The notes under the pieces are model-generated. The model searched no databases. It saw nothing but the letters and a program-made list of their open reading frames with translations, and had not been told where the DNA came from. From contig NC_059556.1 in assembly GCF_905220415.1 (NCBI RefSeq), positions 9,560,501 through 9,624,500 of the forward strand: a stretch of DNA of 64,000 nt, read 5' to 3'. Both the position numbers and the translations under genes were made by a program. Positions 10,973 to 21,600 of this stretch are shown in pieces (position 1 is the stretch's first letter; each line of letters opens with the position of its first letter). This DNA is from Colias croceus. Its lineage: Eukaryota > Arthropoda > Insecta > Lepidoptera > Pieridae.

Positions 10973-11545
10973 TATCCTTTGATGCTCCATTTGGATTATT
11001 TATTCCCACTATCCTCCCTAAGATGCCCTATTAGGCATAAACCATGTTATAGGTAATAAACGGATGAACCGATTTGCACTTTCATATTATTTTGATATGT
11101 CACTTGGGTGTATTTGACAAAATTCTTTTTAAAGTGAAACTTTTATTACATCGTCTCAAACTTTTGGTCTGTGTAGCGCATGTCGCGTGACGTACGATAA
11201 TTATCGTACAAATACGATAATTATCGTAAGTTTCACTTTTACCGTGGTTTCATAAAACCACACAACGTTTTTTTTTATTCCCACTTTTATACCTACATCC
11301 AATAAATGGATGAATCAATTTTGATAAAATATGTCTAATTATTTCTGACAGGTCGTTTACTTTCATTTGATATGTCGTGGTCACTGTATAACTGACAACA
11401 TTCGTTTTTTTCATTCATTCATTTTCATTCCCACTTTTACCCCTATTAATAAATGGATGAACCGATTTCATAGGAAATAAAGGGTTCTAAAATATTACGA
11501 TAATGCATTTTGTATTCCATTCACATTCCATTTCATTCAACTTTT
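10973..11545. repeat. Transposon debris between elements
   Basis: The phrase 'cccacttttaccccta...aataaatggatgaaccgattt' occurs three times in diverged form at about 11060, 11280 and 11430. An AAGTGAAACTT end at 11133 is answered by AAGTTTCACTT at 11229, with a short palindrome ACGATAATTATCGT twice between them. These look like tails of decayed elements. No coding sequence is seen. Confidence 0.4.
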
Positions 11546-11900
11546 TGGAAAATGAAAAATGAAAATGAAAATGAAAAGCTTTATTGCCACAAAAACTTAG
11601 GCTATCTTAACTTAAAGTAACACATATTAGGCAATCGGAACAGACTCAGCCATGCTGTGGGCTTACACCCGAACAGCGCTGATTTTCAGTCTGCCCGCGT
11701 ATTTTCCGAGGTCCTACAATCTACATTTATATAAATACTAATAATACAATTAAATCTTTAACTGTTCCTATCAATATAAATAAAAAATCATAAATACAAC
11801 TAAATATTGTGTTCATATATGCATATAAATATTATAAAATAAACAATATTAATATACTTACATAGATATATAAATAATTTCGATAGACAGGTGGACACAT
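11546..11900 (-). mobile_element. 5'-truncated LINE 3' end with (TTTTCA)n tail
   Basis: The left edge is a run of GAAAAT hexamers (11549-11577), followed by a 3' UTR-like segment containing GGCTTACACCCGAACAGCG. Hexamer tails are typical of CR1/L2-type LINEs. The tail lies to the left, so the element runs on the - strand. No ORF remains. Confidence 0.5.
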
Positions 11901-11921
11901 ATTATATATATATATAAATAC

Positions 11922-14584
11922 CAACTTGGGCACTAAGTTGATCCAGCCCGACTGCCGTGCATTCCTGACTCCACCTTTTCCCCCTTATTACTCGACTCCG
12001 GTTGCATAGATCTTGCCCGGAGTGACAGCGGCGCAAATTTTTGGGCGACGTTGCCAAACGTATTCATGGAGATATTGATATACTCAACATTTTTATTGCT
12101 AAGATCTTGAACTGAATCGACTCCGTAACGGCCGAAATTCAGAAACCCATAGACACTTGTTGGCTCCGTTTTATATACCAAATCCAAAGTCGTATGTTGA
12201 TCAGATCCATATATATTATCAAAATTAAAGCTTTATTTGATCCGGCAAAACGAAACTGTATATTATGTAACGTTAATTTATTTTTCGTAAACACCACAGT
12301 ATTTGTTGGCTCCGTACACAAACATATTATAGAAAGGTAATGTTCCATACATTGCTAAATCCGCCTAGACTAGACGAACTCGACTTCGTAACGGTTCAAA
12401 TTTTGAAATGCTCAAATACTTCTTGACTCCGTTTTATATACCAAATCATAAGTCGTATGTTGATCTGTTCCATTTATATGCACTTGCATGACATTGACAT
12501 GGGGATATGAAATTAGGGCTACCAAAAAATCTCCTGAGTTTTATGGAAGTTGAAGAAGTCGACCGTAATTCAATTGAAACTTATAGAAAACGTTGTGAAA
12601 CTAAAAATACGGAACCTTTCGTCATACAGTGACGGTGATAATTCTCAAGTAGTATGCAGCCTACAAATAACAACCTACCTCTTGAATCAGGGCAACTCTT
12701 TGGCGAACTCTACACGTAAGATCCATATTGTGATCCGTCAATATTTACTATCGGATTACGATATTTATTGACGTGTAGGGTAGTGTATTGACGGATCACA
12801 ATACAGGGTTAGTTTTCAATGACCAGCCAAAATTTAAAATTAAGATCTAGATATTAAACCAAAGGTACATTTGAAACATTATTGTCGAATAAAATAAAAT
12901 AAAAATAAAAGCATTCATTTGAAAATGTCTTAAAAATTGCCTACATCGTAAACACCGCCAGAATCAATGCACTTGGGTGCGTGCGCGCATCGCCAAATTT
13001 ATGTGTGTGCTAACTTCTACCTATCTAGGTTGTTGAACTGAATTGTGCTTTTGTAATGTCCACACGTTCGCTTTTTAGTGGTGGACAGGAATGAAATCTA
13101 ATTTAAAAAAAAACGTTATTTTTTTCATTAGATCTAAAATGTTATCGATTCTGAACCATTTCTGAAAATTTGGCCGGTCATTGAAAACTAACCCTGTATA
13201 TCGCTGGATTTCTGGAACTCCTTGTGATCTGATCCCAGGACCTACATCGCAATATTTATCTTGCTGTCATCACTTCTGGCTCGTACAAAGAACGTTTCAG
13301 TACTGACGCGATATGTATTTATGGTGTAGGGTGTGCTGTGATCCCTCCCAAGATACATCAGTAAATATCAAGATAATTATCATAATATTTATTGACGTGT
13401 AGCGTTCGCCTGATTCTGATATCAATCTGATAAAATAATTAAAATGTTAGATTTAGGTCAAAAACAAATGACGACTCATATTCCTGCACAAATTATCCAT
13501 TGCGGAGTAAATATGAGTGTACGCAGATCGCCAACACGTTTAACCAGCAGTGGTGCAGTGGGTACTGCCGGTGGATCGCATCCCGATCTATCGAAGCTAA
13601 GTTCGTTCGTTAAGTAAACAAAATTCATTCAATTAAACATTCATTTCAACATTTCATTCAATTAAACAAAATCATTTCGGCGGTATGGCAACCATTTAGA
13701 ATCGTCTGAAAAGTATGGCATGGCGATTTTCGTAAATGGCTGCACGACGATGGTTGCCTGTGCAAAAGATAGCCTGGTACCAATGGTTGAATTGTTTTTT
13801 AAAATCAACGCATTCGCGTCGGTATGGCGGGATTTATGTCACACCGGAAAAGTATGGCATGACACCACCGTCTACATCTTTTTTTATGGGCTATCGGTAA
13901 ATTCTAAAATGTTTGTGTTACAAATCGTTTGACTTTCGCTATTTTTCCGACGAGTTCGACTAACGCCCACGCGACTAAGCCGCCGGTACCAGCGTTCACA
14001 CCATCATTTTTCTTTTTGTCATTGCGTACTAAGACCCCTGTAGAACCGCCATCCTGTTACAAATGACTCGAAATTTTGTGTCAATATCTCCCGATCTACT
14101 AGGTTTGCGAATCGACAGCTCTCTAAAATGGAATCATCACATCGACCACCTAAAAAATAAATTATCAGCACTTCTTAGATCTCTGCGTAATATTACTTCT
14201 TGCATTCCTCATAAATTACGCCACACCATCTACAACACGTTAGTAAAGCCGCACCTAATGTATTTAATAGAAGTATGGGGGAGTGCCTACAAAAATAAAT
14301 TAGCGCCACTCCAAATTTTACAAAATAAAATCATTAAAACTATCGTTAACTATCCTTTTTTAACTTCTACAAATAAAATCTACGACGACACTAAAATAAT
14401 GAATTTAAAACAATTATACTTTTATAATACGTGTATGTTCATCCGCAAAGCGCTACATAAAAACATAAATACAAATATTATAATCTCAACATCAAATCGC
14501 CACTATCCTAATAGACGAGCTAGCTATCTTGCCCTCCCGAAAATCCGAACAAATTATGAAAGGCGAACATAGTGCCCATGGAGA
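11922..14584 (+). mobile_element. LINE family B, copy 1 (heavily deleted)
   Basis: The left part (11922-13612) matches 14629-15870 and, inverted, about 20480-21540. The right part (14062-14566) matches the 3' coding end of the other copies. It includes two tandem 5' monomers (CTCCGTTTTATATACCAAAT at 12161 and 12426), the very start of ORF1 (MSVRRSPTRLTSSGAVGTAG), then a 450-bp unrelated stretch (13613-14061), then the C-terminal RT/thumb region (14063-14572, ending NRHYPNRRASYLALPKIRTN). It carries a MITE at 12804. The copy is bounded by TA-rich repeats on both sides. Confidence 0.75.
12804..13196. mobile_element. Tc1/mariner-like MITE (393 bp) with TA duplication and preserved empty site
   Basis: The inverted ends are CAGGGTTAGTTTTCAATGAC and its complement, each flanked by TA (12802-12803 and 13197-13198). 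The second copy of the host LINE has the uninterrupted site at about 15520-15532 (atcaaaatatatcgctgg). This confirms insertion at a single TA. The interior is AT-rich and non-coding. Confidence 0.9.
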
Positions 14585-14586
14585 TA

Positions 14587-14628
<42 letters not shown>
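14585..14628. repeat. (TA)n microsatellite at a LINE copy junction
   Basis: An uninterrupted TA run joins the 3' end of LINE B copy 1 to the 5' end of copy 2. Similar TA runs mark the other copy junctions (about 17880 and 21541). Confidence 0.9.
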
Positions 14629-14630
<2 letters not shown>

Positions 14631-15803
14631 CCAACTTGGGCACTAAGTTGATCCAGCCCGACTGCCGTGCATTCCTGACTCCACCTTTTCCCCCATATTA
14701 CTCGACTCCGGTTGTATAGATCTTGCCCGGAGTGGCAACGGCGCAAATTTTTGGGCGATGTTGCCAAACGTATTCGTGGAGAAGTTGATATACTCAACAT
14801 TTTTATTGCTAAGATCTTGAACTGAATCGACTCCGTAACGGCCGAAATTCAGAAACCCATAAACACTTGTTGGCTCCGTTTTATATACCAAATCCAAAGT
14901 CGTATGTTGATCAGATCCATTTATATTATCAAAATTACAGCTTTATTTGATCCGACAAAACGAAACTGTATATTAAGTAACGCAGATTAATTTTTCGTAA
15001 ACACTACAGTACTTGTTGGCTCCGTACACAAACATATTATAGTTAGGTAATGTTCCATACATTGCTAAATCCGCCTAGACTAGACGAACTCGACTCCGTA
15101 ACGGTTCAAATTTTGAAATGCTCAAACACTTCTTGACTCCGTTTTATATACCAAATCATAAGTCGTATGTTGATCTGTTCCATTTATATGCACTTGCATG
15201 ACATTGACATGGGGATATGAAATTAGGGCTAGCAAAAATCTCCTGAGTTTTATGGAAGTTGAAGAAGTCGACCGTAATTCAATTGAAACTTATAGAAAAC
15301 GTTGTGAAACTAAAAATACGGAACCCTAAAAAGATAGATATTTGGACGAACCTTTCGTCATACAGTGACGGTGATAATTCTCAAGTAGTATGCAACCTAC
15401 AAATAACAACCTACCACTTGAATCAGGGCAACTCTTTCGCGAACGCTTCACGTGATCCGTCAATATTTACTATCGGATTACGATATTTATTGACGTGTAG
15501 GGTAGTGTATTGACCGATCAAAATATATCGCTGGATTTCTGGAAATCCTTGTGATCTGATCCCAGGACCTAGATCGCTATATTTATCTTGCCGTCAGTAT
15601 TGATGGTGTAGGGTGTGCTGTGATCTCTCCCAAGATACATCAGTAAATATCAAAATAATTATCATAATATTTGTTGACGTGTAGCGTTCGCCTTTGCCCT
15701 GGTTCTGACATCAATCTGATAAAATAATTAAAATGTTAGATTTAGGTCAAACCAATGACGACTCATATTCCTGCACAAATTATCCATTGCGGAGTAAATA
15801 TGA

Positions 15804-16340
15804 GTGTACGCAGATCGCCAACATGCAGTGGGTACTGCCGGTGGATCGCATCCCGATCTATCGAAGCTAAGTTCGTTTTCTACGAGTTCTACACCAACTG
15901 ATACTCAAATTACTTACAGAAAACGGAAACAACCGCTAGAACAAGATTGCAGATTTAGTGATGATATGAAGGATATTCGGTCGGAGTTGAGTCTTATTAG
16001 TACATTACTTGAAAAATATGTATGCTCAAATGAACAAATAGTAAACAAAATTCATGAAAACATTTCTGAGGTAAAACCACAAATTACCGAAATTAAATCG
16101 TCCAACGAACAATCTTTGAATTTAATTCGTCAAAATACGAATCAAATCAATGAAATTAAGTCATCAGCATGTATGATAATTACTGAACAAAACATATTGA
16201 AGAGTGCTATTTCTCAATTAGAATCCCAGATAAACCAGGGTGAGAGTAAAATAAAATCACTGGAATTAAATCTTCAATCAATAAATCAGTCAGCCAACCC
16301 ATCGGGTTTTACGTCTAAAAATCAACTTCATATAAATTAA
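15804..16340 (+). pseudogene. LINE B ORF1 (gag-like coiled coil), truncated
   Basis: The true family start appears to be MSVRRSPTR at about 15800, as in the opposite arm; here a deletion after MSVRRSP shifts the frame. The product is a long heptad-type helix (SNEQIVNKIHENISEVKPQI, then NEQSLNLIRQNTNQINEIKS). This is typical of the nucleic-acid-binding ORF1 protein of CR1/jockey-type LINEs. It stops at 16340, before the conserved NVIFTGFPE segment that follows in another frame. Confidence 0.7.
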
Positions 16341-16833
16341 AACTTAATCAAGGAACTACGGGACAGAAAGAGCCGCGAAAAAAATGTAATTTTTACTGGT
16401 TTCCCAGAAAGACATCTTATAATTCAGAGGAGAGGAAATCTAAAGACAACTACGAAATTCTAAAAATTACCTCACTACTAAGTGCAGACCTACCGAAGCC
16501 AGTAAAAATATATAATTATAAATAACCTTAATTCAAACTGTAGTACAGGTCTTGATGGTATTACTACAAAAGCAATTAAATGCATCAAAGAAAAATTAAA
16601 TCATACTTTGAGCGACTGTTTTAACCAAGCCATAAGTCATAGACGTTTTCCGGACTCGTTAAAAATAACGAAGGTAACTCCTATCTATAAGAGTGAGTAT
16701 TCGGTTTTGCCAGTATTGTCAAAATATTGGAGAAGATTTTACACACGAGATTACAAAAATATTTAGACTCATTTAATTTTAATTCAGTGCGTCAATACGA
16801 ATTTAAGCCAAAAAGTGAGCTCTGTGAGCAACT

Positions 16834-17367
16834 ATGGACCTAACTATTAAAATAAAACAGAACATTGACGCAAACAATATAGTTTTGGGAGTGTTTATTG
16901 ACCTACAAAAGGCCTTCGATACCGTTTCTCACGAACTTTTAATAAAGAAATTAACATCAATTAACATTAATGGTAAAGCACTAGATATGCTGAAATCATA
17001 TTTGAAAAATCGATCACAAATAGTTAAAATAGATAACCACGATAGCATTCCCTTACCAATTACATGTGGCGTACCCCAAGGTTCGATTCTAGGCCCATTG
17101 CTTTTTTTAATTTATATTAATAATTTACAAGATTTAAAGCTAAATGGTCACCTAATACTTTATGCGGATGACACCTGTCTGTTTTATTTTGGTCCTTCTA
17201 TACATGACATGATAGCGCAAGCACAAAATGAATTAAATAAATGGTTTCAATGCAATCTACTAAAAATAAATATATCTAAATTCAAAGCTCATAAAAAAAT
17301 TATTCCACCACACGCTCCACTTAAAATTAACGGTGTTGTATTAGAACATAAAACCCACGAGAAATAA
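16834..17367 (+). pseudogene. LINE B reverse transcriptase fragment
   Basis: The core RT palm is visible: FIDLQKAFDTVSHELLIKKL (motif A), CGVPQGSILGPLLFLIYINN (motif B) and LYADDTCLF (motif C with the catalytic ADD). The fingers upstream (about 16520-16830) are frameshifted. The thumb continues out of frame to about 17770. The fragment has no endonuclease and is not a working enzyme. The clade is probably CR1/jockey-like. Confidence 0.85.
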
Positions 17368-17878
17368 CCTAGATTTGCGAATCGGCAGCTCTCTGAAAAA
17401 TAAATTATCAGCACTTCTTAGATCTCTGCGTAATATTACTTCTTGCCTTCCTCATAAATTACGCCACACCATCTACATCGTTAGTAAAGCCGCACCTAAT
17501 GTATTTAATAGAAGTATGGGGGAGTGCTTACAATAATAAATTAGCGCCACTCCAAATTTTACGAAATAAAATCATTAAAACTATCTTTAACTATCCTTTT
17601 TTAACTTCTACAAATAAAATCTACGACGACACTAAAATAATGAATTTAAAACAATTATACTTTTATAATACATGTTCATCCGCAAAGCGCTACATAAAAA
17701 CATAAATACAAATATTATAATCTCAACATCAAATCGTCACTATCCTAATAGACGAGCTAGCTATCTTGCCCTCCCAAAGATGCGAACAAAATAATTATGG
17801 AAGGCGAACGGCAACATACGTTTTTATAACGGGAATAAATGTCTTTAAACCTTCAAGTGGCTAAGGCCGCAAGCGACC

Positions 17879-18157
17879 AATAGATATATATATATATAGA
17901 TATCTCCACGGGCACTATGTTGATCAAACGTGCCATATAGTTAGTAATTATTTGATCCGTTTTCACTTGTTGATCCGGTTGGTATTTGTGGATCCATTGC
18001 CACACCACCGTCCGTATGTGGATCCGAACGGAGCCACAAGTGTCACCATCAGTAATAATAATAATTACGTGCTTTTTATACAAATCCACCTTTTTTGCGT
18101 TTTAGCTCTTGTTGATCCGATTCAAATGAGCCAATCAGAGCCCACCGAGCTCAGCCA
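17879..18157. repeat. Spacer of the giant inverted repeat
   Basis: It begins with a TA run, then GATATCTCCACGGGCACTAT, which is the inverse of the end of copy 1 (ATAGTGCCCATGGAGATATC at 14571). The rest has scattered GTTGATCC/GGATCC motifs similar to, but diverged from, the LINE 5' monomers. It may be the 5' end of a fourth, older copy. Confidence 0.6.
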
Positions 18158-18818
18158 TTGGTCGCTTGCGGCCTTAGCCACTTGAAGGTTTAAAGACATT
18201 TATTCCCGTTATAAAAACGTATGTTGCCGTTCGCCTTCCATAATTTGTTCGCATCTTTGGGAGGGCAAGATAGCTAGCTCGTCTATTAGGATAGTGACGA
18301 TTTGATGTTGAGATTATAATATTTGTATTTATGTTTTTATGTAGCGCTTTGCGGATGAACATACACGTATTATAAAAGTATAATTGTTTTAAATTCATTA
18401 TTTTAGTGTCGTCGTAGATTTTATTTGTAGAAGTTAAAAAAGGATAGTTAAAGATAGTTTTAATGATTTTATTTTGTAAAATTTAGAGTGGCGCTAATTT
18501 ATTTTTGTAAGCACTCCTCCATACTTCTATTAAATACATTAGGTGCGGCTTTACTAACGTGTTGTAGATGGTGTGGCTTGTAATTTATGAGGAATGCAAG
18601 AAGTAATATTACGCAGAGATCTAGGAAGTGCTGATAATTTATTTTTTAGGTGGTCGATGTGATGATTTCATTTTAGAGAGCTGTCGATTCGCAAACCTAG
18701 GCATTTCTCGTGGGTTTTATATTCTAATACAACACCGTTAATTTTAAGTGGAGCGTTTGGTGGAATAATTTTGTTATGAGCTTTGAATTTAGATATATTT
18801 ATTTTTAGTAGATTGCAT

Positions 18819-19436
18819 TTATTTATTTAATTTATTTAAACCATTTTGTGCTTGCGCTATCATGTCATGTATAGAGGGACCAAAATAAAACAGACAGGTG
18901 TCATCCGCATAAAGTGTTAGGTGACCATTTAGCTTAAAATCTTGGAAATTATTAATATAAATTAAAAAAAGCAATGGGCCTAGAATCGAACCTTGTGGTA
19001 TGCCACATGTAATTGGTAAGGGAATGCTATCATGGTTATCTATTTTAACTATTCGTGATCGATTTTTTAAATATGATTTCAGCATATCTAGTGCTTTACC
19101 ATTAATGTTAATGGATGCTAATTTCTTTATTGAAAGTTCGTGAGAAACGGTATCAAAGGCCTTTTGTAGTTCAATAAACACTCACAAAACTATATTGTTT
19201 GCGTCAATGTTCTGTTTTATTTTAATAGTTAGGTCCATAGTCGCTGACAGAGTGTTACTTTTTGGCTTAAATCCGTATTGACGCACTGAAATAAAATTAA
19301 ATGAGTCTAAATATTTTTGTAATCTCGTGTGTAAAATCTTCTCCAATATTTTTGACAATACTGGCAAAACCGAAATTGGCCTATAGTTACCAGGTTCAAA
19401 TTTTGAGCCACTCTTATAGATAGGAGTTACCTTCAC
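18819..19436 (-). pseudogene. LINE B reverse transcriptase (two frames, one frameshift)
   Basis: Frame 19436-19182 encodes the finger motifs TPIYKSGSKFEPGNYRPISV and LPVLSKILEKILHTRLQKYL. Frame 19181-18819 encodes IELQKAFDTVSHELSIKKL, CGIPQGSILGPLLFLIYINN and LYADDTCLF. A frame change at about 19182 and a premature stop at 18819 break the gene. The remaining C-terminal part (18398-18174) ends YPNRRASYLALPKMRTNYGR. Confidence 0.85.
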
Positions 19437-19513
19437 TATTTTTAACGAGTCCGGAAAACGTCTTTGACTTATGGCTTGATTAAAACAGTCGCTTAAGGTA
19501 TGATTTAATTTTT

Positions 19514-19774
19514 AACCGACTTCAAAAAAAAGGAGGAGGTTATCAATTCGGCCGGTATGTTTTTTTTTATGTATGTACACCGATTACTCCGAGGTTTCTG
19601 AACCGATTTACGTGATTCTTTTTTGTTCGATGCGGGATGGTGTCGAATTGGTCCCATAAAAATTTTATTCGGATAGGCCCAGTAGTTTTTATTTTATGGG
19701 CATTTTTGTCAGTATTTGTAAATGTTGCAAGTGCAAGTTTGAAGTCGGTTGTTTTTAACGCAGTTATCTACTTG
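19514..19774 (+). mobile_element. MITE family C, copy 1, inserted in the LINE arm
   Basis: It starts AACCGACTTCAAAAAAAAGG and ends GTTTGAAGTCGGTTGTTTTT followed by a short tail cagttatctacttg. Two sister copies lie at 39229-39497 and 63189-63449 in the same orientation. The opposite LINE arm keeps the empty site at about 16590 and shows at most a 2-bp TT duplication. The element is widespread in Lepidoptera as far as I recall. No ORF. Confidence 0.85.
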
Positions 19775-20098
19775 TTCTTTGATGCATTTAATTGCTTTTG
19801 TAGTAATACCATCAAGACCTGTACTACAGTTTGAATTAAGGTTATTTATAATTAGGTATATATTTTTTTACTGGCTTCGGTAGGTCTGAACTTATTAGTG
19901 AGGTAATTTTTTAAAATTTCGTAGTTGTCTTTAGATTTCTTCTCCTTTGAGTTATAAGATGTCGATTCTGGGAAACCAGTAAAAATTACATTTTTTTCGC
20001 GGCTCTTTCTGTCCCGTAGTTCCTTGATTAAGTTTTAAATTATATGAAGTTTATTATGATTAAAGATTTAATTCCAGTGATTTTATTTTACTCTCACC

Positions 20099-20554
20099 CT
20101 AGTTCATCTGGGATTCTAATTGAGAAATGGTACTCTTCAATATGTTTTGTTCAGTAATTATCATACATGCTGATGACTTAATTTCATTGATTTGATTCGT
20201 ATTTTGGCGAATTAAATTCAAGGATTGTTCGTTGGACGATTTAATTTCGGTAATTTGTGTTTTTACCTCAGAAATGTTTTCATGAATTTTGTTTACTATT
20301 TGTTCATTTGAGCATACATATTTTTCAAGTAATGTACTAATACGGCTCAACTCCGACCGAATATCCTTCATATCATCACTAAATCTGCAATCTTGTTCTA
20401 GCGGTTGTTTCCGTTTTCTGTAAGTAATTTGAGTATCAGTTGGCGTAGAACTCGTAGAAAATGAACTTAGCTTCGATAGATCGGGATGCGATCCACTGGC
20501 AGTACCCACTGCACCACTGCTGGTTAAACGTGTTGGCGATCTGCGTACACTCAT
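20099..20554 (-). pseudogene. LINE B ORF1 N-terminal part (best preserved start)
   Basis: It starts MSVRRSPTRLTSSGAVGTAS at 20554 and runs through TDTQITYRKRKQPLEQDCRF into the heptad-rich helix, then stops early at 20099. It defines the likely true ORF1 start of this LINE family. Confidence 0.7.
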
Positions 20555-21540
20555 ATTTACTCCGTAATGGATAATTTGTGCAGGATGAGTTTATGAGTCG
20601 TCATTTGTTTGACCTAAATCTAACATTTTAATTATTTTATCTGATTGATATCAGAATCAGGGCATAGGCGAACGCTACACGTCAATAAATATTATGATAA
20701 TTATCTTGATATTTACTGATGATTCAAGAGGTAGGTTGTTATTTGTAGGATGCATACACTTGAGAATTATCACCGTCACTGTATGACGAAAGGTTCGTCC
20801 AAATATCTTTCTATATAATAAATAATAATCTATCTTTTTAGGGTTCCAAATTTTTAGTTTCACAACGTTTTCTATAAGTTTCAATTGAATTACGGTCGAC
20901 TTCTTCAACTTCCATAAAACTTAGGAGATTTTTTGCTAGCCCTAATTTCATATCCCCATGTCAATGTCATGCAAGTGCATATTATAAATGGAACAGATCA
21001 ACATACGACTTATGATTTGGTATATAAAACGGAGTCAAGAAGTGTTTGAGCATTTCAAAATTTGAACCGTTACGGAGTCGAATTCGTCTAGTCTAGGCGG
21101 ATTTAGCAATGTATGGAACATTACCTAACTATAATATGTTTGTGTACGGAGCCAACAAATACTGTAGGGTTTACGAAAAATAATCTATGTTACTTAATAT
21201 ACAGTTTCGTTTTGTCGGATCAAATAAAGCTGTAATTTTGATAATATAAATGGATCTGATCAACATACGACTTTGGATTTGGTATATAAAACGGAGCCAA
21301 CAAGTGTTTATGGGTTTCTGAATTTCGGCCGTTACGGAGTCGATTCAGTTCGAGATCTTAGCAATAAAAATGTTGAGTATATCAATTTCTCCATGAATAC
21401 GTTTGGCAACATCGCCCAAAACTTTGCGCCGTTGCCACTCCGGGCAAGATCTATGCAACCGGAGTCGAGTAATATTGGGGTAAAGGTGGAGTCAGGAATG
21501 CACGGCAGTCGGGCTGGATCAACTTAGTGCCCAAGTTGGT

Positions 21541-21543
21541 ATT

Positions 21544-21588
<45 letters not shown>

Positions 21589-21600
21589 AATATATATTAT
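21541..21600. repeat. (TA)n repeat between LINE B copy 3 and the next LINE
   Basis: An AT/TA run that serves both as the outer boundary of the inverted repeat and as the 3' tail or target of the minus-strand LINE at 21601-24195. Confidence 0.85.

Larger units (their letters stand above)
14629..17878 (+). mobile_element. LINE family B, copy 2: left arm of the giant inverted repeat
   Basis: In order: 5' monomers with repeated GACTCCGTTTTATATACC motifs, an ORF1 coiled-coil region, part of an RT domain, and a 3' end TTCAAGTGGCTAAGGCCGC at about 17850. The endonuclease region is missing: the sequence jumps from the ORF1 part reading NVIFTGFPE (about 16390) to the RT finger part STGLDGITTKAIKCI (about 16540). 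The same breakpoint occurs in the opposite arm, so both arms descend from one deleted copy. Confidence 0.8.
18158..21540 (-). mobile_element. LINE family B, copy 3: right arm of the giant inverted repeat
   Basis: This is the inverse of copy 2 from TTGGTCGCTTGCGGCCTTAG at 18158 out to CTTAGTGCCCAAGTTGG at about 21537. It has the same internal deletion, better preserved frames in the RT finger region, and a 261-bp MITE inserted at 19514-19774. Arm-to-arm differences are scattered single bases and short indels. Confidence 0.8.

Noticed and set aside
11933..12187. 84-codon frame repeated intact in all three LINE B copies (also 14643-14897 and 21273-21527)
   Set aside because: The frame opens with TTG, the first ATG is in its second half, and the TATA-like motif lies inside it. 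Conservation is explained by recent copying. Kept only as the antisense monomer observation.
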